Positions 7,202 through 13,828 of a stretch of DNA of 32,216 nucleotides are shown one piece after another. Source of the DNA: CAXSEF01 sp964236585 (GTDB taxonomy: Bacteria > Pseudomonadota > Alphaproteobacteria > Acetobacterales > Acetobacteraceae); the NCBI GenBank assembly GCA_964236585.1, contig CAXSFE010000032.1, positions 1-32,216 on the forward strand, written 5' to 3'. How positions within the stretch are numbered: the first letter of the stretch is position 1; every line of letters starts with the position of its first letter. Under the pieces are notes generated by a model, which saw only the letters and a program-made list of their open reading frames with translations, was not told where the DNA came from and did no database searches. The translations under genes and the position numbers were made by a program.

Positions 7202-8800
7202 TCAGCGCGCCGGCTGGCTGGTGGCGTAGTCGCCGGTGCCCCACAGCCGGTCGCGCACCGCGTTGTAGTAGGCGGTGTCGTCGTAGAGCGGGACGTTGAG
7301 CCCGAGGTCGCGCGCGGTGAGCCGCCCGATCGCCGAGGCGACGCCGTACGAGGCGGTGACGACGCTCGACAGGTTCTGCACCAGCGTGGTCTGCGAGCCG
7401 AGCAGCAGCTGCTGCGCGTTGAGCACGTCGAGCGTGGTGCGGCTGCCCACGATCGCCTCGCGCTCCACCCCGTTCAGCGCGATGCGGTTGGCCTTGATCT
7501 GCGCGCGCGTGCTCTCGATGGTGGACTTCGCGGCGACATACGTCTCGTACGCCTGCGTCGCCTGCTCCAGCGCCTGACGCTTGGCGTCGTCGACGGCGCG
7601 CTGCGAGGCCACCGCGGTCTGCCGCGCCTGGCGCACCGCGGCGTACTCCGAGCCGCCCTGGTAGATCGGGATCGACGCGTTGATCGTCACCTGCCCGCCG
7701 GAGCTGTTGGTGTTCGACACGGCCTGGTTGATCTGGTCGAAACCGGTGCCCTGCAGGCTGAGCTGCGGCAGCAGCGCCGAGAACGCCACGTCCACCGCGT
7801 CCTTGGCCGCCGCCTCGTTGAACTGCGCCTGCAACACCGAGGGATTGTTGATCAGCGCCAGGTCGAACGTCTCCTGCTCGGTCTTGGTGGGCAGCTTGAT
7901 CGGCTGCGGCTCGGTCAGGTTGTCGGCCGGCAGGCTGCCGATGTAGCGCACGTACGCCGCGCGCGCGGACTGCAGCGTGCCCTCCGACGTCTCGCGCGTG
8001 GCGCTGGCGCCGGACAGCGCCGACTCCGCCTGCGCCACGTCGGTGCGGGTGATCTCGCCGACGCGGAAGCGGTCGTTGGTCGCCTGCAGCTGCCGCTTGA
8101 GCACCTGCTCGTTGTTGACGTTGAGCTGCAGCAGGTTGAAGTCCTGGATCACCGTGACGTAGGCGTTGATCACGTTGGCGAACACGGTCTCCTCGGTCGA
8201 CAGCAGGTTTGCCCGCTCCGCCAGCACGTTGTTCACCGCCTGGTGGGTGCCGGCCGTGGTGCGCCCGCCGCGGTAGATCGGCTGGATGATCGTGCCCTGC
8301 ACCGACGAGGTGGTGTGGTTGTTCGGTGTCGAGAACACGCCGCCGGTGACCACGCCGGTGGGCGCGGAGTAGGTGCCCGCGGCATAGCCCGTGCTGCCGG
8401 TGAAGCTGATCTGCGGCCGCCAGCCAGCCAGCGCGGTCGGCACGTTCTCGTCGATGGAGCGCAGATGGGCGCGCTCCTGCAGCAGGGTCGGGTTGGAGGT
8501 GTAGGCGTTCGCCAGCGCCTCCTGCAGCGTGTGCGGCACCTGGGGCGCGGTCTGCGCCGCGGCGGGCCCCGCCCCCAGAACCGACCACAGCGCGACGGAC
8601 CACAGCCCGGCGGCACGCAGCCCGGGCAGGGCGCGCGAGCCCGCCGCCCACGCCGCCCGGCCGCCCGAAGCCGAACCGGCCGCGGCCATGCCGCGCGGGC
8701 GGGCGCCGCCATCCCGGGACCGCCGGCTGCCGTCCGCGTCCGGGCTGCCCGACGCCGCAATTCCAGCCATGCCGTCCGCCCTGTCGCAGCCGCGCGTCAT
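7202..8800 (-). CDS. tolC: TolC family outer-membrane efflux protein
   Basis: Outer-membrane channel for type I secretion and drug efflux. Seen: after a hydrophobic signal sequence (LRAAGLWSVALWSVLGAGPAA followed by AQ), the mature part begins at HTLQEALANAYTSNPTLLQE, typical of the first OEP repeat. Long helices, GGVFSTPNNHTTSSVQG, and the second repeat NASIPIYQGGSEYAAVRQAR follow, ending VGSRTTLDVLNAQQLLLGSQ. The ATG at 8800 has a good ribosome site (GGGGAG 8 bases before) and gives 532 residues, but an unusually long region before the hydrophobic core. ATGs at 8770 and 8689 would give more normal signal peptides, so the start is unresolved. Upstream lies pcm, with an AT-rich class B repeat between. 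Confidence 0.93.
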   Translation of the reverse strand: MTRGCDRADGMAGIAASGSPDADGSRRSRDGGARPRGMAAAGSASGGRAAWAAGSRALPGLRAAGLWSVALWSVLGAGPAAAQTAPQVPHTLQEALANAYTSNPTLLQERAHLRSIDENVPTALAGWRPQISFTGSTGYAAGTYSAPTGVVTGGVFSTPNNHTTSSVQGTIIQPIYRGGRTTAGTHQAVNNVLAERANLLSTEETVFANVINAYVTVIQDFNLLQLNVNNEQVLKRQLQATNDRFRVGEITRTDVAQAESALSGASATRETSEGTLQSARAAYVRYIGSLPADNLTEPQPIKLPTKTEQETFDLALINNPSVLQAQFNEAAAKDAVDVAFSALLPQLSLQGTGFDQINQAVSNTNSSGGQVTINASIPIYQGGSEYAAVRQARQTAVASQRAVDDAKRQALEQATQAYETYVAAKSTIESTRAQIKANRIALNGVEREAIVGSRTTLDVLNAQQLLLGSQTTLVQNLSSVVTASYGVASAIGRLTARDLGLNVPLYDDTAYYNAVRDRLWGTGDYATSQPAR

Positions 8801-8963
8801 CTGGTCACTCCCCGAAGGCGCCCAAGGCGCGCAACCGCCTGCAATGTGACACGAAATCACCTCCCGCGCCACCGAGACAGGCAGGTGGAGCCCGGGGTGA
8901 TGCCGCCGCGACACGCTCGCACCAGGGAGGCTGTCATGAGCGCGCCGACCCTGCCCCCGGGGC

Positions 8964-9110
8964 AGGAAGGAAGCGAGTTCTTTCTTGAAAGAAAGAACCA
9001 AAGAACTTTTGCCCGTTGGGGTCTGGAGTGCGGGTGGAGTCCAGTCTCCAGGGAGCAAAGTCTTTTTGCTTCTTTTTCTTCAGAAAAAGAAGACTCTTGC
9101 CTGCCTTGCC
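8964..9110. repeat. Class B AT-rich hairpin repeat (B1)
   Basis: In the reverse orientation to B2 and B3. Seen: AAGGAAGCGAG, then a palindrome with arms GTTCTTTCTT and AAGAAAGAAC, then CAAAGAACTTTTGCCC. A GC-rich middle (CTGGAG and TCCAG parts) follows, then AAAGTCTTTTTGCTT, and a palindrome with arms CTTCTTTTTCT and AGAAAAAGAAG, ending near GCCTTGCC. Much more AT-rich than its surroundings. It lies in the 413-base gene-free stretch 8801-9213 between tolC and pcm. The rest of that stretch shows nothing I can name beyond the tolC ribosome site. Confidence 0.88.
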
Positions 9111-9213
9111 AGCACCCGAAAAGAAAGCCCGTGCCGCAGGTCGATGACGGTCCCGGGTCCGCAACCCGACCGCCTCGACAGGCCGGACGCGCCCGGACCC
9201 CTCAACCGCGCCG

Positions 9214-9912
9214 TCAGAACCGGAAGGCGGACGCAGCCCGCAGCCCCGGCAGCATCGGCGTTGCGCAGTCGAACTGGGGCAGGGCGCGCAGCCCCGCGGA
9301 GGTGCGCTCGGCCAGCACCGCGCGGGTCATGCCGTCCGCCGCGGTGACGAAGCCCGCGATGCGCCCGCCCGCGCCCAGCTGCGCCGCATACTCCGCCGGG
9401 ATCGCCGCCGCCGAGCCCTCGACCACGATCAGGTCGAACGGCGCCCCCCCGGGCAGCCCCGCGCGCAGGTCGCCCTCGAAGAAGCGGATCGCGGGAACCT
9501 CACCCGCGCAGGCCACCCGCGCGATCGCCAGCAACGCCGGGTCGTCGTCCAGCACGCTCACCGACACGCCGCAGCGCGACAGGATCGCCGCCACGTAGCC
9601 GGTGCCCCCGCCCACCAGCATCGCCCGCTCCCCGCCGCGCGGCTTGGCCACCTGCAGCAGCCGCGCCGCCACCATCGGCTCCAGCAGCACCCGCCCGCCG
9701 CCCAGCTCGACGTTGGTGTCCAGATACGCGAGCGGCCGCAGCGCCTCGGGCAGGAACGCCTCGCGCGCCAGCAGCCGCATCGCGCCGATGATGCGCGGGT
9801 CGGTGACCTTGTTCGGCCGGACCTGCCCGTCAACCATCGTGGCCCGCGCCCGGTCGAAGTCCAGCGCGATCGAGCGCTGCGGGGAGGCGGCGGAGGCGGT
9901 GAGTGCGGTCAT
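9214..9912 (-). CDS. pcm: Protein-L-isoaspartate O-methyltransferase family protein
   Basis: SAM-dependent repair methyltransferase acting on damaged aspartyl residues. Seen: 232 residues. The N-terminal part DFDRARATMVDGQVRPNKVTD and FLPEALRPLAYLDTN matches the alphaproteobacterial form found beside tolC. LLEPMVAARLLQVA precedes the SAM-binding loop LVGGGTGYVAAILSRC, then VLDDDP, and later PFDLIVVEGSA. The canonical loop is usually closer to GxGxGYxxA, and here it is GGGTGYVAA. The ATG at 9912 has AGGA about 10 bases upstream. The frame is open further upstream to 10371, through a repeat and across the tRNA gene, so that part is not coding. Enzymatic activity is inferred, because this branch is divergent from E. 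coli Pcm. Confidence 0.88.
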   Translation of the reverse strand: MTALTASAASPQRSIALDFDRARATMVDGQVRPNKVTDPRIIGAMRLLAREAFLPEALRPLAYLDTNVELGGGRVLLEPMVAARLLQVAKPRGGERAMLVGGGTGYVAAILSRCGVSVSVLDDDPALLAIARVACAGEVPAIRFFEGDLRAGLPGGAPFDLIVVEGSAAAIPAEYAAQLGAGGRIAGFVTAADGMTRAVLAERTSAGLRALPQFDCATPMLPGLRAASAFRF

Positions 9913-10005
9913 GCGGCGCGCATCCTGCGGCGTGGATCGGAGCGCGGTGTATACGGGCGCGGCGACCCCGCGCAAAGCCGGGGGTCGCCCCGGCGCGAAG
10001 TCAGC

Positions 10006-10169
10006 AAGCAAGGCCGGGCTCTGCCCAGACCCGTCAAAGGCCGGAGGCCTTTGGAAACCATGACTCCGGGTCGGAGTCCCGGCACCCTCCTTCGTGCCGC
10101 AGGCCCCATCGGAGGCTGGTCCAGGGGCGCTGCCCCTGGCGGGTCCAGGGCAGAGCCCTGGCCTTCCTG
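10006..10169. repeat. Class A hairpin repeat with extra central hairpins (A4)
   Basis: Left outer core GGGCTCTGCCC and left inner AAAGGCCGGAGGCCTTT. The centre has no CTTAAG but carries two added hairpins, GACTCC with GGAGTC (10062-10078) and GGCAC with GTGCC (10081-10098). The right inner hairpin is AGGGGCGCTGCCCCT and the right outer CCAGGGCAGAGCCCTGG. It lies in the 355-base gene-free stretch 9913-10267 between pcm and tRNA-Cys, not next to a stop codon. Apart from the repeat I see nothing else there. Confidence 0.88.
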
Positions 10170-10267
10170 AACCGCGACACCCCCCGAAGCCGCTTGACCG
10201 CCGCACTGCGCGCGCGGATACAGCCTGCCTGCGCGCCGCGGCACTCCGCCCGCGCGGCACGGCGCCC

Positions 10268-10341
10268 GGTCCGGTGGCAGAGTGGTGATGCAGCGGACTG
10301 CAAATCCGCGAATGTGGGTTCGATTCCCGCCCGGACCTCCA
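10268..10341 (+). tRNA. tRNA-Cys (anticodon GCA)
   Basis: A 74-nt cloverleaf with encoded CCA. The acceptor stem GGTCCGG pairs with CCGGACC, followed by discriminator T and CCA. The anticodon stem is GCGGA/TCCGC with loop CTGCAAA, giving anticodon GCA. The T arm is GTGGG TTCGATT CCCGC. It aligns base for base in length with E. coli tRNA-Cys. The following 170 bases (10342-10511) show no feature I can name. Confidence 0.98.
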
Positions 10342-10511
10342 GCGCGCCAGCTCAGGCAGCCTCGACCACACAGTCGATTTCTCCGCCAGCGCCCGCCGCC
10401 CTCACGCACTGCCCAGGTCCCCGGCGCGACGCACGTCCCCCCGACCAGACGCGCCGCCGCCACACCCGCACCACCCCAGCCCCGCCGCCAATGGCTGCGC
10501 GCGACGCGCCC

Positions 10512-10880
10512 TCAGGCCGCCAGCGCAACCGGCGCGCACCCCGCAACGGCCGCCTGCGCCGCGGCCAGCGCCCTGGCCGCCGCGCGCCGCTGGACGCGGG
10601 CGCGGTTGATGAGGCGCATCGCACTCGCCTTGGCCGCCGTGCGCTGCCAGGGCCGGCAGGCATTGGCCTTGCCCAGCTCCGTGCGGCACGCGGCGTGGTG
10701 GCGGTCGAGCGCGGCGACGTCGCGCACCGCGATGGCCAGTGCCCACTCCGCCCGGTCCCGCTCGCTAGGGCCGAACACCCTGTCTCTCGACCGGACCAGC
10801 GGCCTGGCGGACGTCGGGCCGGAGGGCCTGGAGGAAGCGGGGGCCGCGAAGGTGAAGCCACGGGACATGATGCCGACCAT
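10512..10880 (-). CDS. Hypothetical protein divergent from an XRE-type regulator
   Basis: Not recognised. Seen: 122 residues with strong G/C third positions, which supports a real gene. The N-terminal third is Ser/Pro/Arg-rich and probably disordered (MVGIMSRGFTFAAPASSRPS). From about residue 40 it is a basic, Ala-rich helical protein (DRAEWALAIAVRDVAALDRH, ACRTELGKANACRPWQRT, then ARVQRRAAARALAAAQAAVA) with several Cys. No signal peptide or membrane segment is visible. The start at 10880 is supported by a motif shared with the divergent XRE gene just upstream of it. A second ATG, four codons in, is possible. The arrangement suggests control by the neighbouring regulator, but no function can be assigned. 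Confidence 0.55.
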   Translation of the reverse strand: MVGIMSRGFTFAAPASSRPSGPTSARPLVRSRDRVFGPSERDRAEWALAIAVRDVAALDRHHAACRTELGKANACRPWQRTAAKASAMRLINRARVQRRAAARALAAAQAAVAGCAPVALAA

Positions 10881-10972
10881 TGATGTCTGAAACGTCTTAT
10901 ACTACGCACCAGATATAATGATCGCGCTCCTGCTTTCAACCATGGAACATCAGGAATGATGCCTCAGACATG
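10881..10972. promoter_or_regulatory. Divergent promoter region with inverted TCAGACAT sites
   Basis: An AT-richer island between divergent genes. The plus strand carries a perfect TATAAT at 10914-10919 and a second TATACT at 10898-10903. The minus strand shows TATAAG (10902-10897). I found no clear -35 for any of them. ATGTCTGA (10883-10890) and its inverse TCAGACAT (10964-10971) stand at the two gene starts. The first is 3 bases upstream of the minus-strand ATG, and the second overlaps the plus-strand ATG. They are candidate operator sites for the XRE protein. Confidence 0.45.
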
Positions 10973-11209
10973 ATTTCTGCCAAGCAGATCAAGGCGGCCC
11001 GGGTGTTCCTGGACTGGGAGCAGCGGGTCCTGGCGGAGAGATCCGACCTGTCCCTGCCGACGATCCAGCGCATGGAGAAGTTCGGCGTCGAGCGCAGCTC
11101 CGCCGGCAACGCCGCCAAGGTGCGCAAGGCCCTGGAGGACGGCGGGGTCGAGTTCATCGCGGAGAACGGCGGCGGCGCCGGGCTGCGGCTGCGGGACCGC
11201 CGTGGCTGA
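10970..11209 (+). CDS. Small XRE-type helix-turn-helix regulator
   Basis: Single-domain DNA-binding protein of 79 residues. Seen: MISAKQIKAARVFLDWEQRV, then LAERSDLSLPTIQRMEKFGV as the helix-turn-helix (about residues 21-40, SLPTIQRME being the recognition helix), then AGNAAKVRKALEDGGVEFIA and ENGGGAGLRLRD. The ending GVEFI followed by ENGGG is typical of a widespread alphaproteobacterial group of short XRE proteins, usually with unknown targets. Canonical members often have W-x-Q-x-x-L-A, and here WEQRVLAE fits. No effector domain is present. The gene is divergent from an unknown 122-residue protein, with shared short motifs at both starts. Confidence 0.85.
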   Translation: MISAKQIKAARVFLDWEQRVLAERSDLSLPTIQRMEKFGVERSSAGNAAKVRKALEDGGVEFIAENGGGAGLRLRDRRG

Positions 11210-11336
11210 CGCCCCCCGCAGCCGCGCGACCAGGGCGGCAGCCGCCGACCCCCGGCTCCGTCACCCCGGACGCCGCCGCCCGGACGGTCGCGGCATGGCG
11301 GGCCCCGCTGCAGGACGGCGGCCCGCCGGCGTGACA

Positions 11337-11345
11337 GTCTGAAAC
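11337..11345 (+). promoter_or_regulatory. Third GTCTGAAAC site, upstream of lipoprotein gene
   Basis: The 9-mer GTCTGAAAC is identical to 10885-10893 in the XRE divergent region and lies 65 bases before the lipoprotein start. It could be another binding site of the XRE protein, linking the lipoprotein to the same control. The rest of 11210-11409 shows no other signal. This is a short match and may be chance. Confidence 0.25.
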
Positions 11346-11409
11346 ACTTTTGCCGCTGGCGGGCCACAATCCTGCCCTCTACCAGGGCGCAGCAAACCAG
11401 GGAGCGGAC

Positions 11410-11613
11410 ATGGACAAACCCGATCGGAGGCGGCTGGTCACCCTGCTGGCCGTGCTCCTCGCCAGCGGCGCCCTGTCCGGCTGCGGCCTGTTCGCGGCCC
11501 CGTGCCGGATCGCGTCGGCAGGCCTGAAGATCGTCCCCCTGGTCGGCCAGGTCGCGGCAGCGCCGACGGACGGCTGCGCGAACGTGATCGACCCGACGCC
11601 GACCAAGAGCTGA
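11410..11613 (+). CDS. Small predicted lipoprotein (DUF6726-like)
   Basis: A 67-residue protein with a lipoprotein signal: positively charged MDKPDRRR, hydrophobic LVTLLAVLLASGAL, then lipobox LSGC with the lipidated Cys at residue 25. The mature part is only about 43 residues (CGLFAAPCRIASAGLKIVPL, then VGQVAAAPTDGCANVID). It resembles a small conserved alphaproteobacterial lipoprotein group (I believe DUF6726). Gly at +2 gives no inner-membrane retention signal, so the outer membrane is the likely site. Two further Cys may pair. The ATG at 11410 was chosen because GGGAG lies just upstream. The frame is open back to 11350. Function unknown. Confidence 0.8.
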   Translation: MDKPDRRRLVTLLAVLLASGALSGCGLFAAPCRIASAGLKIVPLVGQVAAAPTDGCANVIDPTPTKS

Positions 11614-11737
11614 CCGCACCGGCCGCCGACGCCGCGTCCGCCCCGGCCTCCGCCCCGATCCCCGAAACGCGCCACCTCCGCCATCGACAGCCCGGGCCGC
11701 GCTTCGCATAGTGCGGCGCACAAGTCGGAGCGTGGAC

Positions 11738-13222
11738 ATGGCGGTCATCATCCCGGTCGAGATCTTCGACTGCATCGTGTTCGGCGCCACCGGCGACCTG
11801 ACGCTGCGCAAGCTCCTCCCCGCGCTCTACTTCCGCTACCGCGACGGCCAGGTGCCCGACGGCAGCCGCATCATCGGCGCCGCCCGCTCCGAGCTCGACG
11901 ACGGCGCCTACCGCGAGCGCGCCCGCGCCGCCCTGCAGCGCCACATCAAGCCGCACGAGCTCGACGAGGACGTCCTCGCCCGCTTCCTCGCCATGGTGCA
12001 CTACGCCCCCGTCAACGGCGCGCGCGACGAGGGCTGGCCCAACCTCATCGCCCTGCTCGACAACCCCGACCGCGTCCGCGTGTTCTACCTCGCGACCTCG
12101 CCCGAGCTGTACGGCCCGACCTGCGACAACCTCGACAGCCACGGCCTGATCACCGCGAAGTCCCGCGTCGTGCTGGAGAAGCCGATCGGCCACGACCTCG
12201 AATCCGCCCGCGAGATCAACGACGCCGTCGGCCGCGTCTTCCGCGAGCCGCAGATCTTCCGCATCGACCACTACCTCGGCAAGGAGACGGTGCAGAACCT
12301 CCTCGCGCTCCGTTTCGCCAACACGATCTTCGAGCGCCTGTGGAACGCCGACGTGATCGACCACGTGCAGATCACCGTGGGCGAGACCGTCGGCGTGGAA
12401 AGCCGCGGCCCCTACTACGACCAGTCCGGCGCCCTGCGCGACATGGTGCAGAACCACCTGCTCCAGCTCCTCTGCATGGTCGCGATGGAGCCCCCGATCC
12501 AGCTCGACGGCGACGACGTCCGCGACGAGAAGCTCAAGGTCTTGCGCGCACTGCGCCCCATCGCGCCCCACGACATCAGCCACACCACCGTGCGCGGCCA
12601 GTACGCCGCCGGCGCCGTGGGCGGCCAGGGCGTGGACAGCTACGCCCACGACCTCAAGGCCGGCGGCGGCCGCGACAACAGCGACACCGAGACCTTCGTG
12701 GCGCTCAAGATCGAGGTGAACTCCTACCGCTGGGCCGGCGTGCCCTTCTACCTGCGCACCGGCAAGCGCCTGCCACAGAAGGTCTCCGAGATCGTCATCC
12801 AGTTCCGCGACGTCCCCTTCAGCCTGTTCCCCCGTGAGGCCGCCGAGCTCGCCCCCAACCGCCTGATCATCCGCCTCCAGCCCGAGGAGGGCATGCGCCT
12901 GGGCATGATGACCAAGGACCCCGGCCCCGGCGGCATGCGCCTGCGCGAGGCCGAGCTGGCCATCGGCTTCGAGGAGGCCTTCTCCACCCGCTTCCCCGAC
13001 GCCTACGAGCGCCTGCTGATGGACACCGTGCGCGGCAACCCGACGCTGTTCATGCGCCGCGACGAGGTCGAGGCCGCCTGGTCCTGGGTCGAGCCGATCC
13101 TGGAGGCCTGGCGCGACAGCCCCGAGCGCCCCCGCCCCTACGCCGCCGGCAGCTGGGGACCCACCGCCGCCATCGCCCTGATCGAGCGCGACGGCCGCAC
13201 CTGGCACGAGGAGCTCGGGTGA
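11738..13222 (+). CDS. zwf: Glucose-6-phosphate 1-dehydrogenase
   Basis: Oxidises glucose-6-phosphate to 6-phosphogluconolactone with NAD(P)+, the entry to the oxidative pentose phosphate and Entner-Doudoroff routes. Seen: 494 residues, normal for the family. The nucleotide-binding loop is VFGATGDLTLRKLLPAL (about residues 14-30), EKPIGHD is at 147-153, and the active-site signature RIDHYLGKE is at 175-183 with the expected His and Lys. Further family motifs are ESRGPYYDQSGALRDMVQNH and YLRTGKRLPQK. The ATG at 11738 has GGAG about 8 bases upstream, and an in-frame GTG at 11711 is less likely. The last bases overlap the next gene as GTGA. No pgl or edd neighbours are present, unlike many bacteria. 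Confidence 0.97.
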   Translation: MAVIIPVEIFDCIVFGATGDLTLRKLLPALYFRYRDGQVPDGSRIIGAARSELDDGAYRERARAALQRHIKPHELDEDVLARFLAMVHYAPVNGARDEGWPNLIALLDNPDRVRVFYLATSPELYGPTCDNLDSHGLITAKSRVVLEKPIGHDLESAREINDAVGRVFREPQIFRIDHYLGKETVQNLLALRFANTIFERLWNADVIDHVQITVGETVGVESRGPYYDQSGALRDMVQNHLLQLLCMVAMEPPIQLDGDDVRDEKLKVLRALRPIAPHDISHTTVRGQYAAGAVGGQGVDSYAHDLKAGGGRDNSDTETFVALKIEVNSYRWAGVPFYLRTGKRLPQKVSEIVIQFRDVPFSLFPREAAELAPNRLIIRLQPEEGMRLGMMTKDPGPGGMRLREAELAIGFEEAFSTRFPDAYERLLMDTVRGNPTLFMRRDEVEAAWSWVEPILEAWRDSPERPRPYAAGSWGPTAAIALIERDGRTWHEELG

Positions 13223-13647
13223 GCCTCGGCCGCCCTCTACCCGCCCCCTGGGCCGCCCCGCGCCCGCACCGCCTGCGCCGCAAGCTCGCGGTGATGGGCG
13301 TCTTCGCTGCCGCCGCCCTGTGCGTCGAGGGCTGGTTCGCCTGGACCCACCGCGCCCCGCCCCCCTCGCTCAACTTGGCCAGCGACATGGCCATGGTGCT
13401 CGCCGTGCGCGACCGCGTCCTCGCCGCCGGCCTCGCCCACGCGCCCAAGCCCTGCCTCGCCTTCTTCATCCACGAGCCCCCGCCCGGCGAGCCGACGCTG
13501 CTCGACGTCTACCAGAAGCACAACGACACCTGCACCGCCGACCCCGGCGCGGCCCCCCGCCTGTTCGGCGTGCGCGTCGACCGCACGGACGGCCGCATGT
13601 GGGACGACGCCGCGCAGCCGGGCACGTTCGCGCCTCTGCCGAACTAA
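13219..13647 (+). CDS. Hypothetical single-pass membrane protein overlapping zwf
   Basis: Not recognised. Seen: 142 residues. A short basic, Pro-rich N-terminus is followed by one membrane segment at about residues 22-42 (KLAVMGVFAAAALCVEGWFA) and then an outside part of about 100 residues. This orientation follows from the positive charges before the segment. The outer part has two Cys (79 and 105) that could form a disulfide, plus motifs CLAFFIHEPPPGEPTLLDVY and LFGVRVDRTDGRMWDD. It starts with GTG overlapping the zwf stop (GTGA), so it is very probably translated together with zwf. A class A repeat follows its stop directly. Confidence 0.7.
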   Translation: MSLGRPLPAPWAAPRPHRLRRKLAVMGVFAAAALCVEGWFAWTHRAPPPSLNLASDMAMVLAVRDRVLAAGLAHAPKPCLAFFIHEPPPGEPTLLDVYQKHNDTCTADPGAAPRLFGVRVDRTDGRMWDDAAQPGTFAPLPN

Positions 13648-13648
13648 G

Positions 13649-13809
13649 CCAGGAAGGCCGGGGCTCTGCCCTGGACCCGCCGGGGGCGAGCGCCCCCGGA
13701 CCCGCGCAAATTAAGACGCGCCACGCCCACGCACCGAACCCAAGTAGGGGTTTCCAAAGGCTCAGCCTTTGGCGGAGTCCAGAGGCAGAGCCTCTGGCCT
13801 TCCTTCCTT
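13649..13809. repeat. Class A hairpin repeat, variant stems (A5)
   Basis: Begins at the stop codon of the preceding gene (TAAGCCAGGAAGG). Left outer core GGGGCTCTGCCC and left inner GGGGGCGAGCGCCCCC. The centre is longer (about 60 bases, AAATTAAGA in place of CTTAAG). The right inner hairpin is AAAGGCTCAGCCTTT and the right outer CCAGAGGCAGAGCCTCTGG, ending CCTTCCTTCC. It sits directly before the ribosome site of the asd-like gene. Confidence 0.85.
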
Positions 13810-13828
13810 CTTTGAGCGAGGCCCGCCC

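Noticed and set aside
8964..9110. Peptide-like frames such as SEFFLERKNQRTFARW in class B repeats
   Set aside because: The same peptide appears in B1, B2 and B3 because the DNA repeat is conserved as palindromes. Frames break at different points and lack ribosome sites.
6545..9598. 1017-codon plus-strand open frame across popZ, tolC and a repeat
   Set aside because: It runs opposite to three well-supported genes and through a class B repeat. The composition is that of a shadow frame.
9214..10371. A 385-residue start for the pcm protein
   Set aside because: The extra N-terminal part runs through repeat A4 and the tRNA-Cys gene. The family start is at 9912.
11154..11369. Small minus-strand frame before the lipoprotein
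   Set aside because: Arg/Ala-rich, no ribosome site, opposite to the XRE gene end, and no recognisable feature.
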